Shown: positions 44,024 to 52,533 of the stretch, piece by piece
How the letters are laid out: each line of letters opens with the position of its first letter
Position numbering within the stretch: position 1 is the first letter of the stretch
NCBI GenBank assembly: GCA_022563535.1
Contig: JADFNE010000001.1
Coordinates: forward strand, 85,964 to 149,963
Direction of reading: 5' to 3'
Length of the DNA: 64,000 nucleotides
Origin: Myxococcales bacterium
Lineage (GTDB): Bacteria > Myxococcota_A > UBA9160 > UBA4427
Program-made: the position numbers and the translations under genes
The notes under the pieces: generated by a model
Database searches by the model: none
The model's input: only the letters and a program-made list of their open reading frames with translations
What the model was told of the DNA's origin: nothing

Positions 44024-44197
44024 GGGGTCGTGTTCTCCGTGTGCTCTATTCGTAGGTGGATGGGGTTGCAAAGGCCAGGGCGCGAGGATAGGCCGATAAC
44101 GACAGCTCGCCGAGGGTGTCCCTTTCGGGTGCGGGGGTCGGCGATGATGGGGTGGGGCGGGGCTCGTTGCTCCAGATTCAGCAGCTGGACAAATGAA

Positions 44198-44243
44198 AGC
44201 GGGCGCAGTTCGCGCGGTAGAACCGCATGGAACTGCGCCCGCT
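44198..44243. repeat. Long nested hairpin, 14-bp perfect arms
   Basis: Arms AGCGGGCGCAGTTC (44198-44211) and GAACTGCGCCCGCT (44230-44243) are perfect complements. The 18-base loop itself holds GCGGT-AGA-ACCGC (44214-44226), giving a two-level hairpin. There is no U-tract on either side, so it is not a classic terminator. It could be a structured RNA, an operator or a repeat element. Confidence 0.65.
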
Positions 44244-44439
44244 ATTTCAACCGAGTCTCCGAAAACACATCACCATCTTCGGTAGCGACACGACTGACCG
44301 GGAAACCACAAAATCCTCCTCCAGACGAACAGTGTGGCGATCACGGATTTCGAAGCGGCCCCCTTCCCAAGGTTTGCTTCTCATAAAGGAAGTGGACGTG
44401 AGGGGTCTGGTGGTGTCACGAAATGTGGTCGGAAAGATG

Positions 44440-44528
44440 CATTTGTGGCAAAAATAACTTCAACAAACGCAAAAAAAACCAATTGGAGACAATCTTCACT
44501 ACAGAATGTGTGTAATTTGCCACAAATG
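44440..44528. repeat. 13-bp perfect inverted repeat CATTTGTGGCAAA spaced by 63 bp
   Basis: CATTTGTGGCAAA at 44440-44452 and its complement TTTGCCACAAATG at 44516-44528. The spacer is AT-rich and holds an A8 run. The arms may be a pair of operator half-sites or the ends of a very small mobile element. No flanking target-site duplication is evident. Confidence 0.6.
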
Positions 44529-44550
44529 ATGCGTCATGCCATGCAACACA

Positions 44551-44565
44551 AACGGAGTTTCCGTT
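44551..44565 (-). terminator. Terminator-like hairpin after the symporter gene
   Basis: AACGGA-gtt-TCCGTT one base after the symporter stop (44567-44569) on the minus strand, followed by TGTGTTG. The U-tract is short, so this is only a possible terminator. Confidence 0.35.
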
Positions 44566-44566
44566 C

Positions 44567-46270
44567 TCAGCCGACAGCGGGTCCATCCCGGGGGAGTCGC
44601 ATTTCGTCGACCATGCTCTGAATGGCGGCTTCTGGAGGCGGGGTGACGCGGCTGATCACAAGGGTCGTCACAAAGTTCAGCAGCATCCCAATCGATCCAA
44701 TTCCCTCCGGGCTGATGCCGAAGAACCACTGCGACGAGCCGGCTTCCGGTGCCAGCAGTTTGAAGTAGATGATGTAGCTGGCGGTGAACAGGATACCGAC
44801 CAGCATGCCAGCGATCGCCCCCTGACGATTGGTTCGCTTGTCAAATACCCCAAGCACCAGCACGGGAAAGAAACTCGCGGCAGCCAGGCCAAAGGCGAAT
44901 GCGACGACTTGTGCGACGTATCCCGGCGGGTGAATGCCAAAGTATCCCGCGACGACGACCGCGAAGGCGGCTGAGATTCGCGCCGCCCGCAGTTCTTGCT
45001 TTTCGTTCAGATCCTTCCACATGAACGACTTCAATAGATCGTGGGAGATCGACGACGAGATCACCAGCAGCAGACCGGCTGCGGTGGACAGCGCTGCGGC
45101 CAACCCACCCGCCGCCACCAATGCGATCACCCAGTTGGGCAAGCCGGCGATCTCGGGGTTTGCAAGCACGATGATGTCAGGGTCCACGTCGAGTTCGTTG
45201 ATTTTTGGGTCGCCGTCCATGTTGATGATGCCGTCGCCGTTCTTGTCGTTGAACGAGATCAGCCCCGTCCGCTCCCAGCTGCGGAACCACTCCGGCACCT
45301 CGCTGTACGCGTGGCCATTCAGGGTCTGGATCAAATTGACACGCGCGAAGCTCGCGACGGCCGGGGCGGTCGTGTAGAGGATGCCGATGAAGAGCAGGGC
45401 CCAGACGGCGCTCCAACGGGCCGCGGCGGCGTTGCGCACCGTATAGAAGCGTACGATCACGTGAGGAAGCCCGGCGGTACCGACCATCAACGCCAGGGTG
45501 ATCGCGAGCACGTCCACCATGGACTTCTTGCCCCCCACCCAGGCCGCGGTGTATTCGGGAAGACCGAGGTCGCGTTGAATCGCGTCGAGGGTTTCGAGCA
45601 GATAGCGCCCCGCATTGGGGCCATCGCTGAGGGTGGCTCCAAAGCCAAGTTGCGGAATCCAGCTGCCCGTGAGCTGGTGGGAAATTGCGACTGCCGGAAT
45701 CATGAAGGCGACGATCAACACGCAGTACTGGGCCACCTGGGTGTAGGTTATGCCGCGCATGCCGCCTACGACGGCGTACACGAACACGAGACCGACACCA
45801 ATGAGGACCCCCGTGTCGACGGGTACCTCGAGAAAGCGCGAGAAGACCACGCCCACGCCGCGCATCTGGCCGGCGACGTAGGTGAATGAAATGAAGATCG
45901 CGCAAAAAACCGCGACCACGCGCGCAAACTGAGAGTCGTATCGATCTCCCACGAATTCGGGCACGGTGAAGCGGCCGAATTTTCGCAAATAGGGCGCGAG
46001 CAGGAGTGCGAGCAGCACGTAGCCTCCCGTCCAGCCCATCAGGTAGATGCCGCCCTGGTAGCCCATGAAGGAGATCAGCCCGGCCATGGATATGAACGAG
46101 GCTGCGCTCATCCAGTCGGCAGCGGTCGCCATGCCGTTGGCTACGGCGGGGACCCCTCGTCCAGCCACGTAGAAACTCGACGTGCTGGATGCCCGGCTCC
46201 AGATCGCAACGCAGATGTAGAGCGCAAAGCTCAGGCCGACCGTGATGTACGTCCAGGTGAGGATGCTCAA
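44567..46270 (-). CDS. Sodium:solute symporter, VC_2705-type large subunit
   Basis: 567 residues with about 13 membrane spans. SSS family blocks: FYVAGRGVPAVANGMATAADWMSAASFI, FMGYQGGIYLMGWTGGY, VFVYAVVGGMRGITYTQVAQY, and VGTAGLPHVIVRFYTV. A polar insertion of about 60 residues (SFNDKNGDGIINMDGDPKINE) contains an EF-hand-like DKNGDG calcium loop and is outside the core. The subtype with a DUF4212 partner is the acetate/short-chain-acid-like transporter group. TTG 46270 is the only start fitting the family N-terminus; it lies ten bases after the small-subunit stop. Confidence 0.88.
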   Translation of the reverse strand: MSILTWTYITVGLSFALYICVAIWSRASSTSSFYVAGRGVPAVANGMATAADWMSAASFISMAGLISFMGYQGGIYLMGWTGGYVLLALLLAPYLRKFGRFTVPEFVGDRYDSQFARVVAVFCAIFISFTYVAGQMRGVGVVFSRFLEVPVDTGVLIGVGLVFVYAVVGGMRGITYTQVAQYCVLIVAFMIPAVAISHQLTGSWIPQLGFGATLSDGPNAGRYLLETLDAIQRDLGLPEYTAAWVGGKKSMVDVLAITLALMVGTAGLPHVIVRFYTVRNAAAARWSAVWALLFIGILYTTAPAVASFARVNLIQTLNGHAYSEVPEWFRSWERTGLISFNDKNGDGIINMDGDPKINELDVDPDIIVLANPEIAGLPNWVIALVAAGGLAAALSTAAGLLLVISSSISHDLLKSFMWKDLNEKQELRAARISAAFAVVVAGYFGIHPPGYVAQVVAFAFGLAAASFFPVLVLGVFDKRTNRQGAIAGMLVGILFTASYIIYFKLLAPEAGSSQWFFGISPEGIGSIGMLLNFVTTLVISRVTPPPEAAIQSMVDEMRLPRDGPAVG

Positions 46271-46280
46271 AGCAGGCGTC

Positions 46281-46556
46281 TCATTCGAAACCGTACTCGC
46301 GATCGAGTCGACGCATGCCGATCGCGTAGACCAATACGAGGACGAAGAAGACGTAGATCGATCCCTGTTGCGCAAACCAGAAGCCCAGCGGGAAACCGCC
46401 GAGATGGAACCGATTCAAGGGTTCGACAAAGACGATCCCCAGTCCAAAGGGCACGCTGAACCAGACCGCCAACAGCGTGGCCATCAGGCGAAGATTCGCT
46501 CGCCAGTAAGCCTTGGCCTGTTCCGACTCGTGGCCCGGCTCCGATGCTTCCGTCAC
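46281..46556 (-). CDS. DUF4212 sodium:solute symporter small subunit
   Basis: 91 residues with two membrane spans. AYWRANLRLMATLLAVWFSVPFG, then FHLGGFPLGFWFAQQGSIY and the ending YAIGMRRLDREYG are the defining blocks of the small subunit that accompanies VC_2705-type symporters. The large-subunit gene follows ten bases later. The GTG start (46556) is preceded by a run of eight G, which doubles as the ribosome site. Confidence 0.92.
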   Translation of the reverse strand: MTEASEPGHESEQAKAYWRANLRLMATLLAVWFSVPFGLGIVFVEPLNRFHLGGFPLGFWFAQQGSIYVFFVLVLVYAIGMRRLDREYGFE

Positions 46557-46660
46557 TCCACCCCCCCCTCGCGCCCTGCGCTTCAGTAGCCGCAGATTGA
46601 ACTGAAGGCGAGGGAATCGGTCAAGCCGTGTAGTTTTCGTTCGAGCCAGGTTTCTCTGGC

Positions 46661-46939
46661 TCAGTCGTGATTCCAGTACCTCGCGCCACGGTATGCAGAC
46701 CAGACCGATGCTGCGTGAATCAGGATGCCCGGCACCAGGATGGCCCAGTAGCCAAAGCTGGCCGCCAGAAACCAGATCGCGCCAGCGGCCAGCCGGCCGT
46801 TGTAGACCTGCCCCAAGCCGGGGATCAACACCGACAGCACCGCTGCAATTCCGGGCATTGGGCTGCGCCGGACGCGAGGTCGGTCTTCGTACTTGTAGTC
46901 GTACTCATGGTCGAAGTCGTGATCGCAGTAGTTGTCCAT
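46661..46939 (-). CDS. Small membrane protein with PGLGQxYNG (TM2/DUF5683-like) motif
   Basis: 92 residues. A polar, Asp/Tyr-rich N-terminus (MDNYCDHDFDHEYDYKYEDR) is followed by SVLIPGLGQVYNGRLAAG, the conserved loop of TM2-type and similar two-span proteins, and two hydrophobic segments. Function unknown. ATG 46939 is preferred over the longer frame to 47023, whose extra part is not family-like. The ribosome site is weak. Confidence 0.65.
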   Translation of the reverse strand: MDNYCDHDFDHEYDYKYEDRPRVRRSPMPGIAAVLSVLIPGLGQVYNGRLAAGAIWFLAASFGYWAILVPGILIHAASVWSAYRGARYWNHD

Positions 46940-47034
46940 GAAGAGGGGTGACGCAAGCCGCGTGCCCAACTCGCGCGCACTTGGGTGCGCTCTAGCCGCT
47001 TGAAAGAGCGCTAGAAGGTGCAATGGAGATCCGA

Positions 47035-47058
47035 CACTGCAGGCTCATCGCTGCAGTG
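47035..47058 (-). terminator. Hairpin just past the 2OG oxygenase gene
   Basis: CACTGCAG (47035-47042) and CTGCAGTG (47051-47058) form an 8-bp stem with an 8-base loop, five bases past the oxygenase stop on the minus strand. There is no U-tract; a second weaker stem, GCGCTCT/AGAGCGC, lies at 46987-47011. It may stabilise or end the transcript. Confidence 0.35.
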
Positions 47059-47062
47059 CGGT

Positions 47063-47842
47063 CTACTCAGCATCATGAAAGATCACCCCCAGCGCAATCC
47101 GCTCACCGTGACGAACCCGACTGACCCCATGCTTCATGACTGCCCGATACGCGCCACGTCCCCCGATGATCGGTCGAAACTGATTCGCAAAAATCAGTCC
47201 CTCGCCTCGACACAACGTCAACGCTTCCACGCGAGTTTGCTGCCGCGGTCGCTGTTCACCAATCAAGAACTCGCCGCCCGAAAATACCGGCTTCTCATCA
47301 ACCGGTGATGCCGAGAGCAGGCAAGCCAGCTGAAGTGGAAACGCGACTGCACCATAAACGTCTTGATGCATGCAGTTGAATCCATCGGCCTCGTAATGCA
47401 GCAACAAGGGAGTCGGCCGATGTTGACCCTCGCGATGACACTTCGCCAGGAACGGCGCGAGCCGCGATGGGTATCGCTCCTTCCGCTTCAACGCATCGTT
47501 CCAATCGTTCGCAACCCGCGCCAGGCGCGAATAGACATGGGTGCGCAAGGTGCGTACAAGGGCCGGAAGCGGGTTGGCGAAATATCGATAGCTCCCCTCG
47601 CCATAGCGACGGGGGCCCATTTCGATGAAGCTGCGAAAACGATCGCGTTCTGGATAGAGCGAGATCAGTTCATCGCATTGGACACGGGTCAAGAGTCCGG
47701 GAAGCCGGGCGTAGCCCTGGGCGTCGAGGGAAGCACGCACGGCCGCCCAGTCGTAACCGGCAATCCGCCCGAGCAGCTCCTCTCGAGGACTACCCGATTC
47801 CGTGCTCGCCTTGAAGCGAGTTCGCTTCGATGAAATGGACAC
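47063..47842 (-). CDS. 2-oxoglutarate/Fe(II)-dependent oxygenase family protein
   Basis: 259 residues. The iron triad is visible as HxD in NCMHQDVYGAV and the distal His in MKHGVSRVRHGERIALGV, with the 2OG-binding Arg in the same block. PVFSGGEFLI is the usual strand between them. The closest style is the prolyl-4-hydroxylase-like group, and it may hydroxylate a protein or small molecule. It starts on GTG 47842; an ATG-less leader makes this the first family-like codon. Substrate unknown. Confidence 0.8.
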   Translation of the reverse strand: MSISSKRTRFKASTESGSPREELLGRIAGYDWAAVRASLDAQGYARLPGLLTRVQCDELISLYPERDRFRSFIEMGPRRYGEGSYRYFANPLPALVRTLRTHVYSRLARVANDWNDALKRKERYPSRLAPFLAKCHREGQHRPTPLLLHYEADGFNCMHQDVYGAVAFPLQLACLLSASPVDEKPVFSGGEFLIGEQRPRQQTRVEALTLCRGEGLIFANQFRPIIGGRGAYRAVMKHGVSRVRHGERIALGVIFHDAE

Positions 47843-47932
47843 CGCCCTAGTAAACCCGATGGGAGATCTCCTCGATGGGCCCGACTCGCCCGAATCGGAC
47901 CTCTCATTTGTGGCCGTTGCCCTCGACTGGGA

Positions 47933-49417
47933 CTATTCGGAAGAAACTTCCCAACCGAGCCAGCGCTCGACGTAGCTGAAGAGACTCTGCACCAGCAGGG
48001 CGAGCAGCGCAGCGGGAATCGCGCCTTCTAGAATCAGTGCGGTGTCGTCGAGGCGAATGCCGGTCAGAATTGGCTGGCCGTAGCCTCCGGCGCCGATCAG
48101 CGCGGCCAGCGTCGCGGTGCCCACGTTGATGACCGCGGCTGTCTTGATGCCGGCCAGGATTGAATGGCTGGCAAGGGGTATTTCGATCCAGGCTAGGCGA
48201 CGACTTCTGGGCAAGCCCAGAGCGAGGGCCGAATCGCGCAGCGCGGGATCGATCCCGGTGAGTCCGGCGTGGGTGTTTCGTACGATCGGAAGCAGGCTGT
48301 AGAGAAACAGCGCCACCACTGCGGGTTTGGCGCCAATGCCGAACAACGGAATCATGAAAACGAATAGTGCCAGGGACGGGAGTGTCTGAAGAACTCCACT
48401 GATTGCGAGTACGGCGGTGCCAAGGGCCGGGAATTGGGCGCCGGCAATTCCCAGCGGGATCGCGACCGCGATCGCCGCCGACAGAGAGAGGGTGACCAAC
48501 GTCAAGTGTTCGAGGGTCGTTCGCGCGATCCGGGTAAAGCGTGTGTCGGTCTCGCTCTGGGTCGTGACGCCGAGAAACTCAGCGGCGGCAACGGCTTCGC
48601 TCTTGCGCTCCAGTTTGACCCTCGCGTTCATTGCGATCATCGAGTCTGCGGAGATCGCGCCCGACAACGAAGCCAGGGATCGAAGTAGCGCTGGAGAACG
48701 CACTGCCAAATCTCGGCGGTAGATGAACAGTGCTTTGTACTCCGGGAAGTAGCGACGATCGTCTTTCAGGACGGCGAGGTCGTAGTACGCGATGTCGGCG
48801 TCCGTGCTGTAGAGATCGATGGCGTCGATGTCGCCACTTTCGAGCGCGCGATAGGCGAGGTCGTGGTCCATCCCCCGAACAAAATCCGGCGCCAGGCCGT
48901 ATCGGTTGGCGAGTCCCGGCCAACCATCCTCGCGATCCATGAATTCGTTGCTAAAGCCGAATCTGAGTTGTGGATGTCGTGCGAGGTCGCTGATCTTCAC
49001 CAGGCCCAGCGCGCGTGCCTTGGCTTTCAGAATCCCGATCGCGTAGGTGTTTTCGAATCCCAGCGGTGCCAAGGCAGCCAGATCAAATTCTTCTAGCGCC
49101 CTCGAGAGATCGTCGTGGGATTCGATCGAAGAAGCGTTGGTGGCGAGCAACTCGTAGATCAGGGTGCCGGTGTATTCCGGGTAGACATCGATCTCTCCCC
49201 GCCGCAAGGCTTCGAAGAGAATTCGGCTCCCCCCGAGTTCTCGCCGATGTGCGATCGCAATACCATCTCGCTCGGCTGCAATTCGCGCGAGTTCGCCGAG
49301 TACGACGGATTCGGTAAACGACTTGGAGCCGACGGTAAGCTCCGTCTTGCCTGCCGCGCCTGCCGTGGACCCGGCCAGCGCGATGGTGCAGGCCAGGCTG
49401 AATGCGATTCGTTTCAC
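47933..49417 (-). CDS. Glycine betaine/choline-type ABC importer: substrate-binding domain fused in front of the permease
   Basis: 494 residues. A Sec signal (MKRIAFSLACTIALAGSTAGAAG) is followed by a type-F (OpuAC/OsmX-like) binding domain, residues about 24-285: LTVGSKSFTESVVLGEL and DVYPEYTGTLIYELL. From about 300 it is a six-span permease with EAA loop ALRDSALALGLPRSRRLAWIEIPLASHSILAG. The order binding domain then permease is opposite to OpuABC/EgtU. The GTG start overlaps the stop of the ATPase gene (GTGA), so they form a coupled operon. The ligand may be a quaternary amine, or ergothioneine. Confidence 0.88.
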   Translation of the reverse strand: MKRIAFSLACTIALAGSTAGAAGKTELTVGSKSFTESVVLGELARIAAERDGIAIAHRRELGGSRILFEALRRGEIDVYPEYTGTLIYELLATNASSIESHDDLSRALEEFDLAALAPLGFENTYAIGILKAKARALGLVKISDLARHPQLRFGFSNEFMDREDGWPGLANRYGLAPDFVRGMDHDLAYRALESGDIDAIDLYSTDADIAYYDLAVLKDDRRYFPEYKALFIYRRDLAVRSPALLRSLASLSGAISADSMIAMNARVKLERKSEAVAAAEFLGVTTQSETDTRFTRIARTTLEHLTLVTLSLSAAIAVAIPLGIAGAQFPALGTAVLAISGVLQTLPSLALFVFMIPLFGIGAKPAVVALFLYSLLPIVRNTHAGLTGIDPALRDSALALGLPRSRRLAWIEIPLASHSILAGIKTAAVINVGTATLAALIGAGGYGQPILTGIRLDDTALILEGAIPAALLALLVQSLFSYVERWLGWEVSSE

Positions 49418-50169
49418 CCGTCGTTCCTCTGCCCAGGCTCGCCGCCGAGTTGGTGTTGCGCCCGCAAGAAGAGGGCGACGAAGTCGCTCGCGGGATTGCG
49501 CCGCAGGCTGTCGAGGTCTCCGCGTTGTTCGATCTGCCCGTCGCGCAAGAGAATCAGTTCGTCGGCGAGGAAGTTGGCTTCGTTCAAGTCATGGGTCACC
49601 AGGACCACGGTCTTCTCGAGACGGCGAAAAATTGCACGCAACTCGTTCTGAAGATCAAAGCGAATCAGTGGATCGAGGGCGCCCAACGGTTCGTCCATCA
49701 GCACCACCGCGGGGTCGAGCATCAGGGCGCGCATCAATGCGACCCGTTGGCGCTGTCCACCGGAGAGTTGCGCGGGCCGCCGACGCAATCCGGACTGTGG
49801 GAAATGGGTGAGTTCACATAACTCGGCGATTCGCTGGCGTCGCCGCCCGCTCGACCAACCCATGTGTCGCGCCAATACTCCGATATTGTCGCCACTGTCC
49901 AGATGGGGAAAGAGTCCGCCCTCCTGAATGACGTATCCAACCTGTTGACGAATTTCTTCTAAATTGTTTTCGCCGACCGACTCGTCACCAAAAAAGATCT
50001 GGCCTCGGTCCGGCTGCTCGAGCCCGAGCATGAGGCGCAACAGAGTCGACTTCCCGCAGCCACTCGCACCGATCAAGGCGAGGGTCTTCCCGCGAGGGAT
50101 CTCGAGGTCGATCCCCGCGACGGCGACGATGTCGCCGAAGCGTTTTTCGACGTTTCGCAAGCTAAACAT
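49414..50169 (-). CDS. ABC transporter ATP-binding protein (OpuCA-like)
   Basis: 251 residues. Walker A IGASGCGKSTLLRL, Q-loop VIQEGGLFPHLD, signature LSGGQRQRVALMRAL, Walker B VVLMDEPLGALDP and the H-loop VTHDLNEA are all intact. There are no C-terminal CBS domains, unlike OpuAA-type ATPases. It is the nucleotide-binding partner of the downstream fused binding-protein/permease. The frame is open to 50313; ATG 50169 fits the family and leaves an 80-bp divergent spacer to the aldo/keto reductase gene. Confidence 0.92.
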   Translation of the reverse strand: MFSLRNVEKRFGDIVAVAGIDLEIPRGKTLALIGASGCGKSTLLRLMLGLEQPDRGQIFFGDESVGENNLEEIRQQVGYVIQEGGLFPHLDSGDNIGVLARHMGWSSGRRRQRIAELCELTHFPQSGLRRRPAQLSGGQRQRVALMRALMLDPAVVLMDEPLGALDPLIRFDLQNELRAIFRRLEKTVVLVTHDLNEANFLADELILLRDGQIEQRGDLDSLRRNPASDFVALFLRAQHQLGGEPGQRNDG

Positions 50170-50249
50170 GGACCTGCAGAGGGTTGCCCAGGGGCGGCGG
50201 TTCGTCCAACCGTGAATCAGGGCTAAACTGGCGCGTCGAGGAGGTGCTG

Positions 50250-51464
50250 ATGGATCGACGTACATTTCTTCGCAATTCTGCGGCGGCGACGATTGCGGCG
50301 ACTTCGCTTCCAATAGAGGCGGCGGCGGACGCGGCCACCCGAGCTACGAGCCGAGACAGTCGCGTGCAGCGATACCGCAGGCTGGGTCGAACGAATATCG
50401 AAATGTCGGACATTTCCTTTGGGTCGTCCAGTCTGAAGGATGCCGATACCGTGCGCTATGCGCTCGACCGGGGCGTCAACTATTTTGACACGGCGGAGAT
50501 GTACGGCGAAGGACGCGTCGAACGGTTGATCGGCGAAGCGCTGCAGGGGAAGCGCGATAGCGTCTACATCGCTTCAAAGGTGATGGCCGCGTTCGACGAC
50601 CGCAAAGAAGACATGATGCGCGCCCTCGAATCCAGCCTGGGACGTTTGCGCACCGACTACGTCGACATCTACTTCAACCACGCAGTCAACGATGTGCGGC
50701 GAATGAAGAATCCCGAGTGGCACGAATTCGTCGCGTTGGCCAAGGCTCAGGGAAAGATCCGCTTTTCCGGCATGAGTGGCCACGGCGGAAGACTGCAGGA
50801 ATGCCTCGAGATGGCGATCGGGGGAGACTGGGTCGACGTCATCCTGGTGGCGCACAATTTTGGCTCTGATCCCGCTTTCTACGAACGATATACCCGGGGA
50901 TTCGACTTCGTGGCCAACCAGACGGGTCTGCCCCGCCTGTTGAAGCTGGCGCGCCAGAGAAACATCGGCACGATCGCGATGAAGACACTGATGGGCGCGC
51001 GTTTGAACGACATGCGTGCGTACGAATGGGGTGGGGCGACCTTCGCGCAGGCGGCCTTTCGCTGGGTGTTCAGCGGGAACCATGTCGACGCTCTGGTTGT
51101 CTCGATGACGGACAAGTCACTCGTTGACGAGTATCTCGGAGCGTCGGGGCAGAGCAAAGTGCGGGCGGCGGATCGTCGCTTGCTGGACGCCTACGTGAGC
51201 GCCAACAGTGGGGCCTACTGTCGCAACGGTTGCTCACAGTGTAGTTCGAGTTGTCCGGCCGGTGTGCAGATCGCCGATGTTCTGCGGGCGCGAATGTATC
51301 AAGTCGATTATCACAATCCGGAGGTCGCGAGCCAGAGCTACGCTGCGCTGGCGAGGGACGCCAGTTCGTGTGTGACCTGCACCCAGCCTGTTTGCCTGAG
51401 TTCCTGCCCATTTGATCTTCCCATTCCCAATCTGACCCGAGAGGCTGAAGAATTGCTCGGTTGA
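50250..51464 (+). CDS. Tat-exported aldo/keto reductase with C-terminal ferredoxin domain
   Basis: 404 residues. The N-terminus is a twin-arginine signal (MDRRTFLRNSAAATIAATS). The AKR barrel has the tetrad Asp and Tyr in NYFDTAEMYGEGR, Lys in YIASKVM and His in IYFNHAVND. The last 80 residues carry two cluster motifs, CRNGCSQCSSSCP and CVTCTQPVCLSSCP, for [4Fe-4S]. Such AKR-ferredoxin proteins are known, but their electron partners are mostly undefined. GAGGAGG precedes ATG. Confidence 0.9.
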   Translation: MDRRTFLRNSAAATIAATSLPIEAAADAATRATSRDSRVQRYRRLGRTNIEMSDISFGSSSLKDADTVRYALDRGVNYFDTAEMYGEGRVERLIGEALQGKRDSVYIASKVMAAFDDRKEDMMRALESSLGRLRTDYVDIYFNHAVNDVRRMKNPEWHEFVALAKAQGKIRFSGMSGHGGRLQECLEMAIGGDWVDVILVAHNFGSDPAFYERYTRGFDFVANQTGLPRLLKLARQRNIGTIAMKTLMGARLNDMRAYEWGGATFAQAAFRWVFSGNHVDALVVSMTDKSLVDEYLGASGQSKVRAADRRLLDAYVSANSGAYCRNGCSQCSSSCPAGVQIADVLRARMYQVDYHNPEVASQSYAALARDASSCVTCTQPVCLSSCPFDLPIPNLTREAEELLG

Positions 51465-51504
51465 TGCGCACGGGCGCACAACCTGTATTCCGGAGTGTCA
51501 CCCT

Positions 51505-52509
51505 ATGAAGCAAGTCAACATTCACGCACCAGGGCGCGTAGAGATCGACGAAGTACCCGAACCAACCCTGGGCCCACGCGATGCGATTATTCGTGTCTCG
51601 GCGTGTGGCATCTGCGGCAGTGATCTCGGTTACATCAAACTCGGGGGACTGGCGGGTCCCAGCGATACCCCCATGCCGCTCGGACACGAGTTCGCCGGCA
51701 TCGTCGAATCCGTTGGATCAGAGGTCGACGGAATTGCCCTCGGCGCTCGGGTTGTAGTGAACCCGATGAGCAATCAAAACCAGATTGGAAACGGAGGCGC
51801 ACAGGGAGCCTTTGCGCCTCGGATCCTGGTGCCCAATGTCGCGGATGGGAATGCGCTATTCGAGATTCCCGAGAACTTGCCAATGGACCTGGCCGCGTTG
51901 GCTGAGCCCTTGAGCGTCGGCTTGCAGGGAGTCGATCGAATGAATCCGCAGCCCGGAGAGAAGGCCGTGATCTTCGGTGCCGGTCCCATCGGTCTTTGTG
52001 CCGTTGCGAGTCTGAGGTTTCGAGGAATCGAAGACATCATTTCGGTCGATCTCTCTCGGCGTCGACTCGAAATTGCGCGCAAACTCGGTGCGAAGGCAAC
52101 CCTGGTGCCCGGTTCCGACGATGTCTGGGCGGCCATTCGCGATCTACATGGGACGGCTCCTCTGTTTGGCACGCCGATGGCGGGTACCGACTTCTATATC
52201 GAAGCGTCTGGCGCGGGCGTCGTGATCGAAGAGGTCATCACCAATGCAAAGAGTGAGACGCGACTCTCGGTGTTGGGTCTTCACCGAACACCCATCCCGA
52301 TCAATTTCCTCGTGCTGCTGTTGAAGTCGATGACGATCGTGGGATCGATGGCGTACCCCGATGACTGGAGCGAGACTCTCGAGTTGCTCGGCAGCACGGA
52401 TCTCTCTCCCATGATCACGCACCGGTTCGCGTTGGACGAGTTCCACGCGGCCCTGGCCATGGCACAGAGTGCCGAGCAGGGCGCCAAGGTGATGATCGTC
52501 AATCACTGA
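51505..52509 (+). CDS. Zinc-type medium-chain alcohol dehydrogenase (threonine/sorbitol-dehydrogenase-like)
   Basis: 334 residues. Catalytic zinc region: CGICGSDLGYIKLGG and PMPLGHEFAGIVESVG. The coenzyme domain has VIFGAGPIGLCAV and ISVDLSRRRLEIARKLGA, where the Asp after strand 2 favours NAD. The four-Cys structural-zinc lobe (normally about residues 90-110) is absent; the region reads NPMSNQNQIGNGGAQGAFA. It converts an alcohol or polyol to a ketone; substrate unknown. It is followed 24 bases later by an SDR gene. Confidence 0.88.
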   Translation: MKQVNIHAPGRVEIDEVPEPTLGPRDAIIRVSACGICGSDLGYIKLGGLAGPSDTPMPLGHEFAGIVESVGSEVDGIALGARVVVNPMSNQNQIGNGGAQGAFAPRILVPNVADGNALFEIPENLPMDLAALAEPLSVGLQGVDRMNPQPGEKAVIFGAGPIGLCAVASLRFRGIEDIISVDLSRRRLEIARKLGAKATLVPGSDDVWAAIRDLHGTAPLFGTPMAGTDFYIEASGAGVVIEEVITNAKSETRLSVLGLHRTPIPINFLVLLLKSMTIVGSMAYPDDWSETLELLGSTDLSPMITHRFALDEFHAALAMAQSAEQGAKVMIVNH

Positions 52510-52533
52510 ATCAGATCAGAACAGGAGTTCCAA

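Larger units (their letters stand above)
44024..44566. other. Gene-free, repeat-rich intergenic block (AT-richer than surroundings)
   Basis: 543 bp with no credible gene on either strand; it should hold the DoxX promoter. It contains a 46-bp nested hairpin (44198-44243), a 13-bp inverted repeat (44440-44528), an A8 run (44471-44478) and a short terminator-like hairpin (44551-44565). The part from about 44390 on is distinctly AT-rich. Confidence 0.5.
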
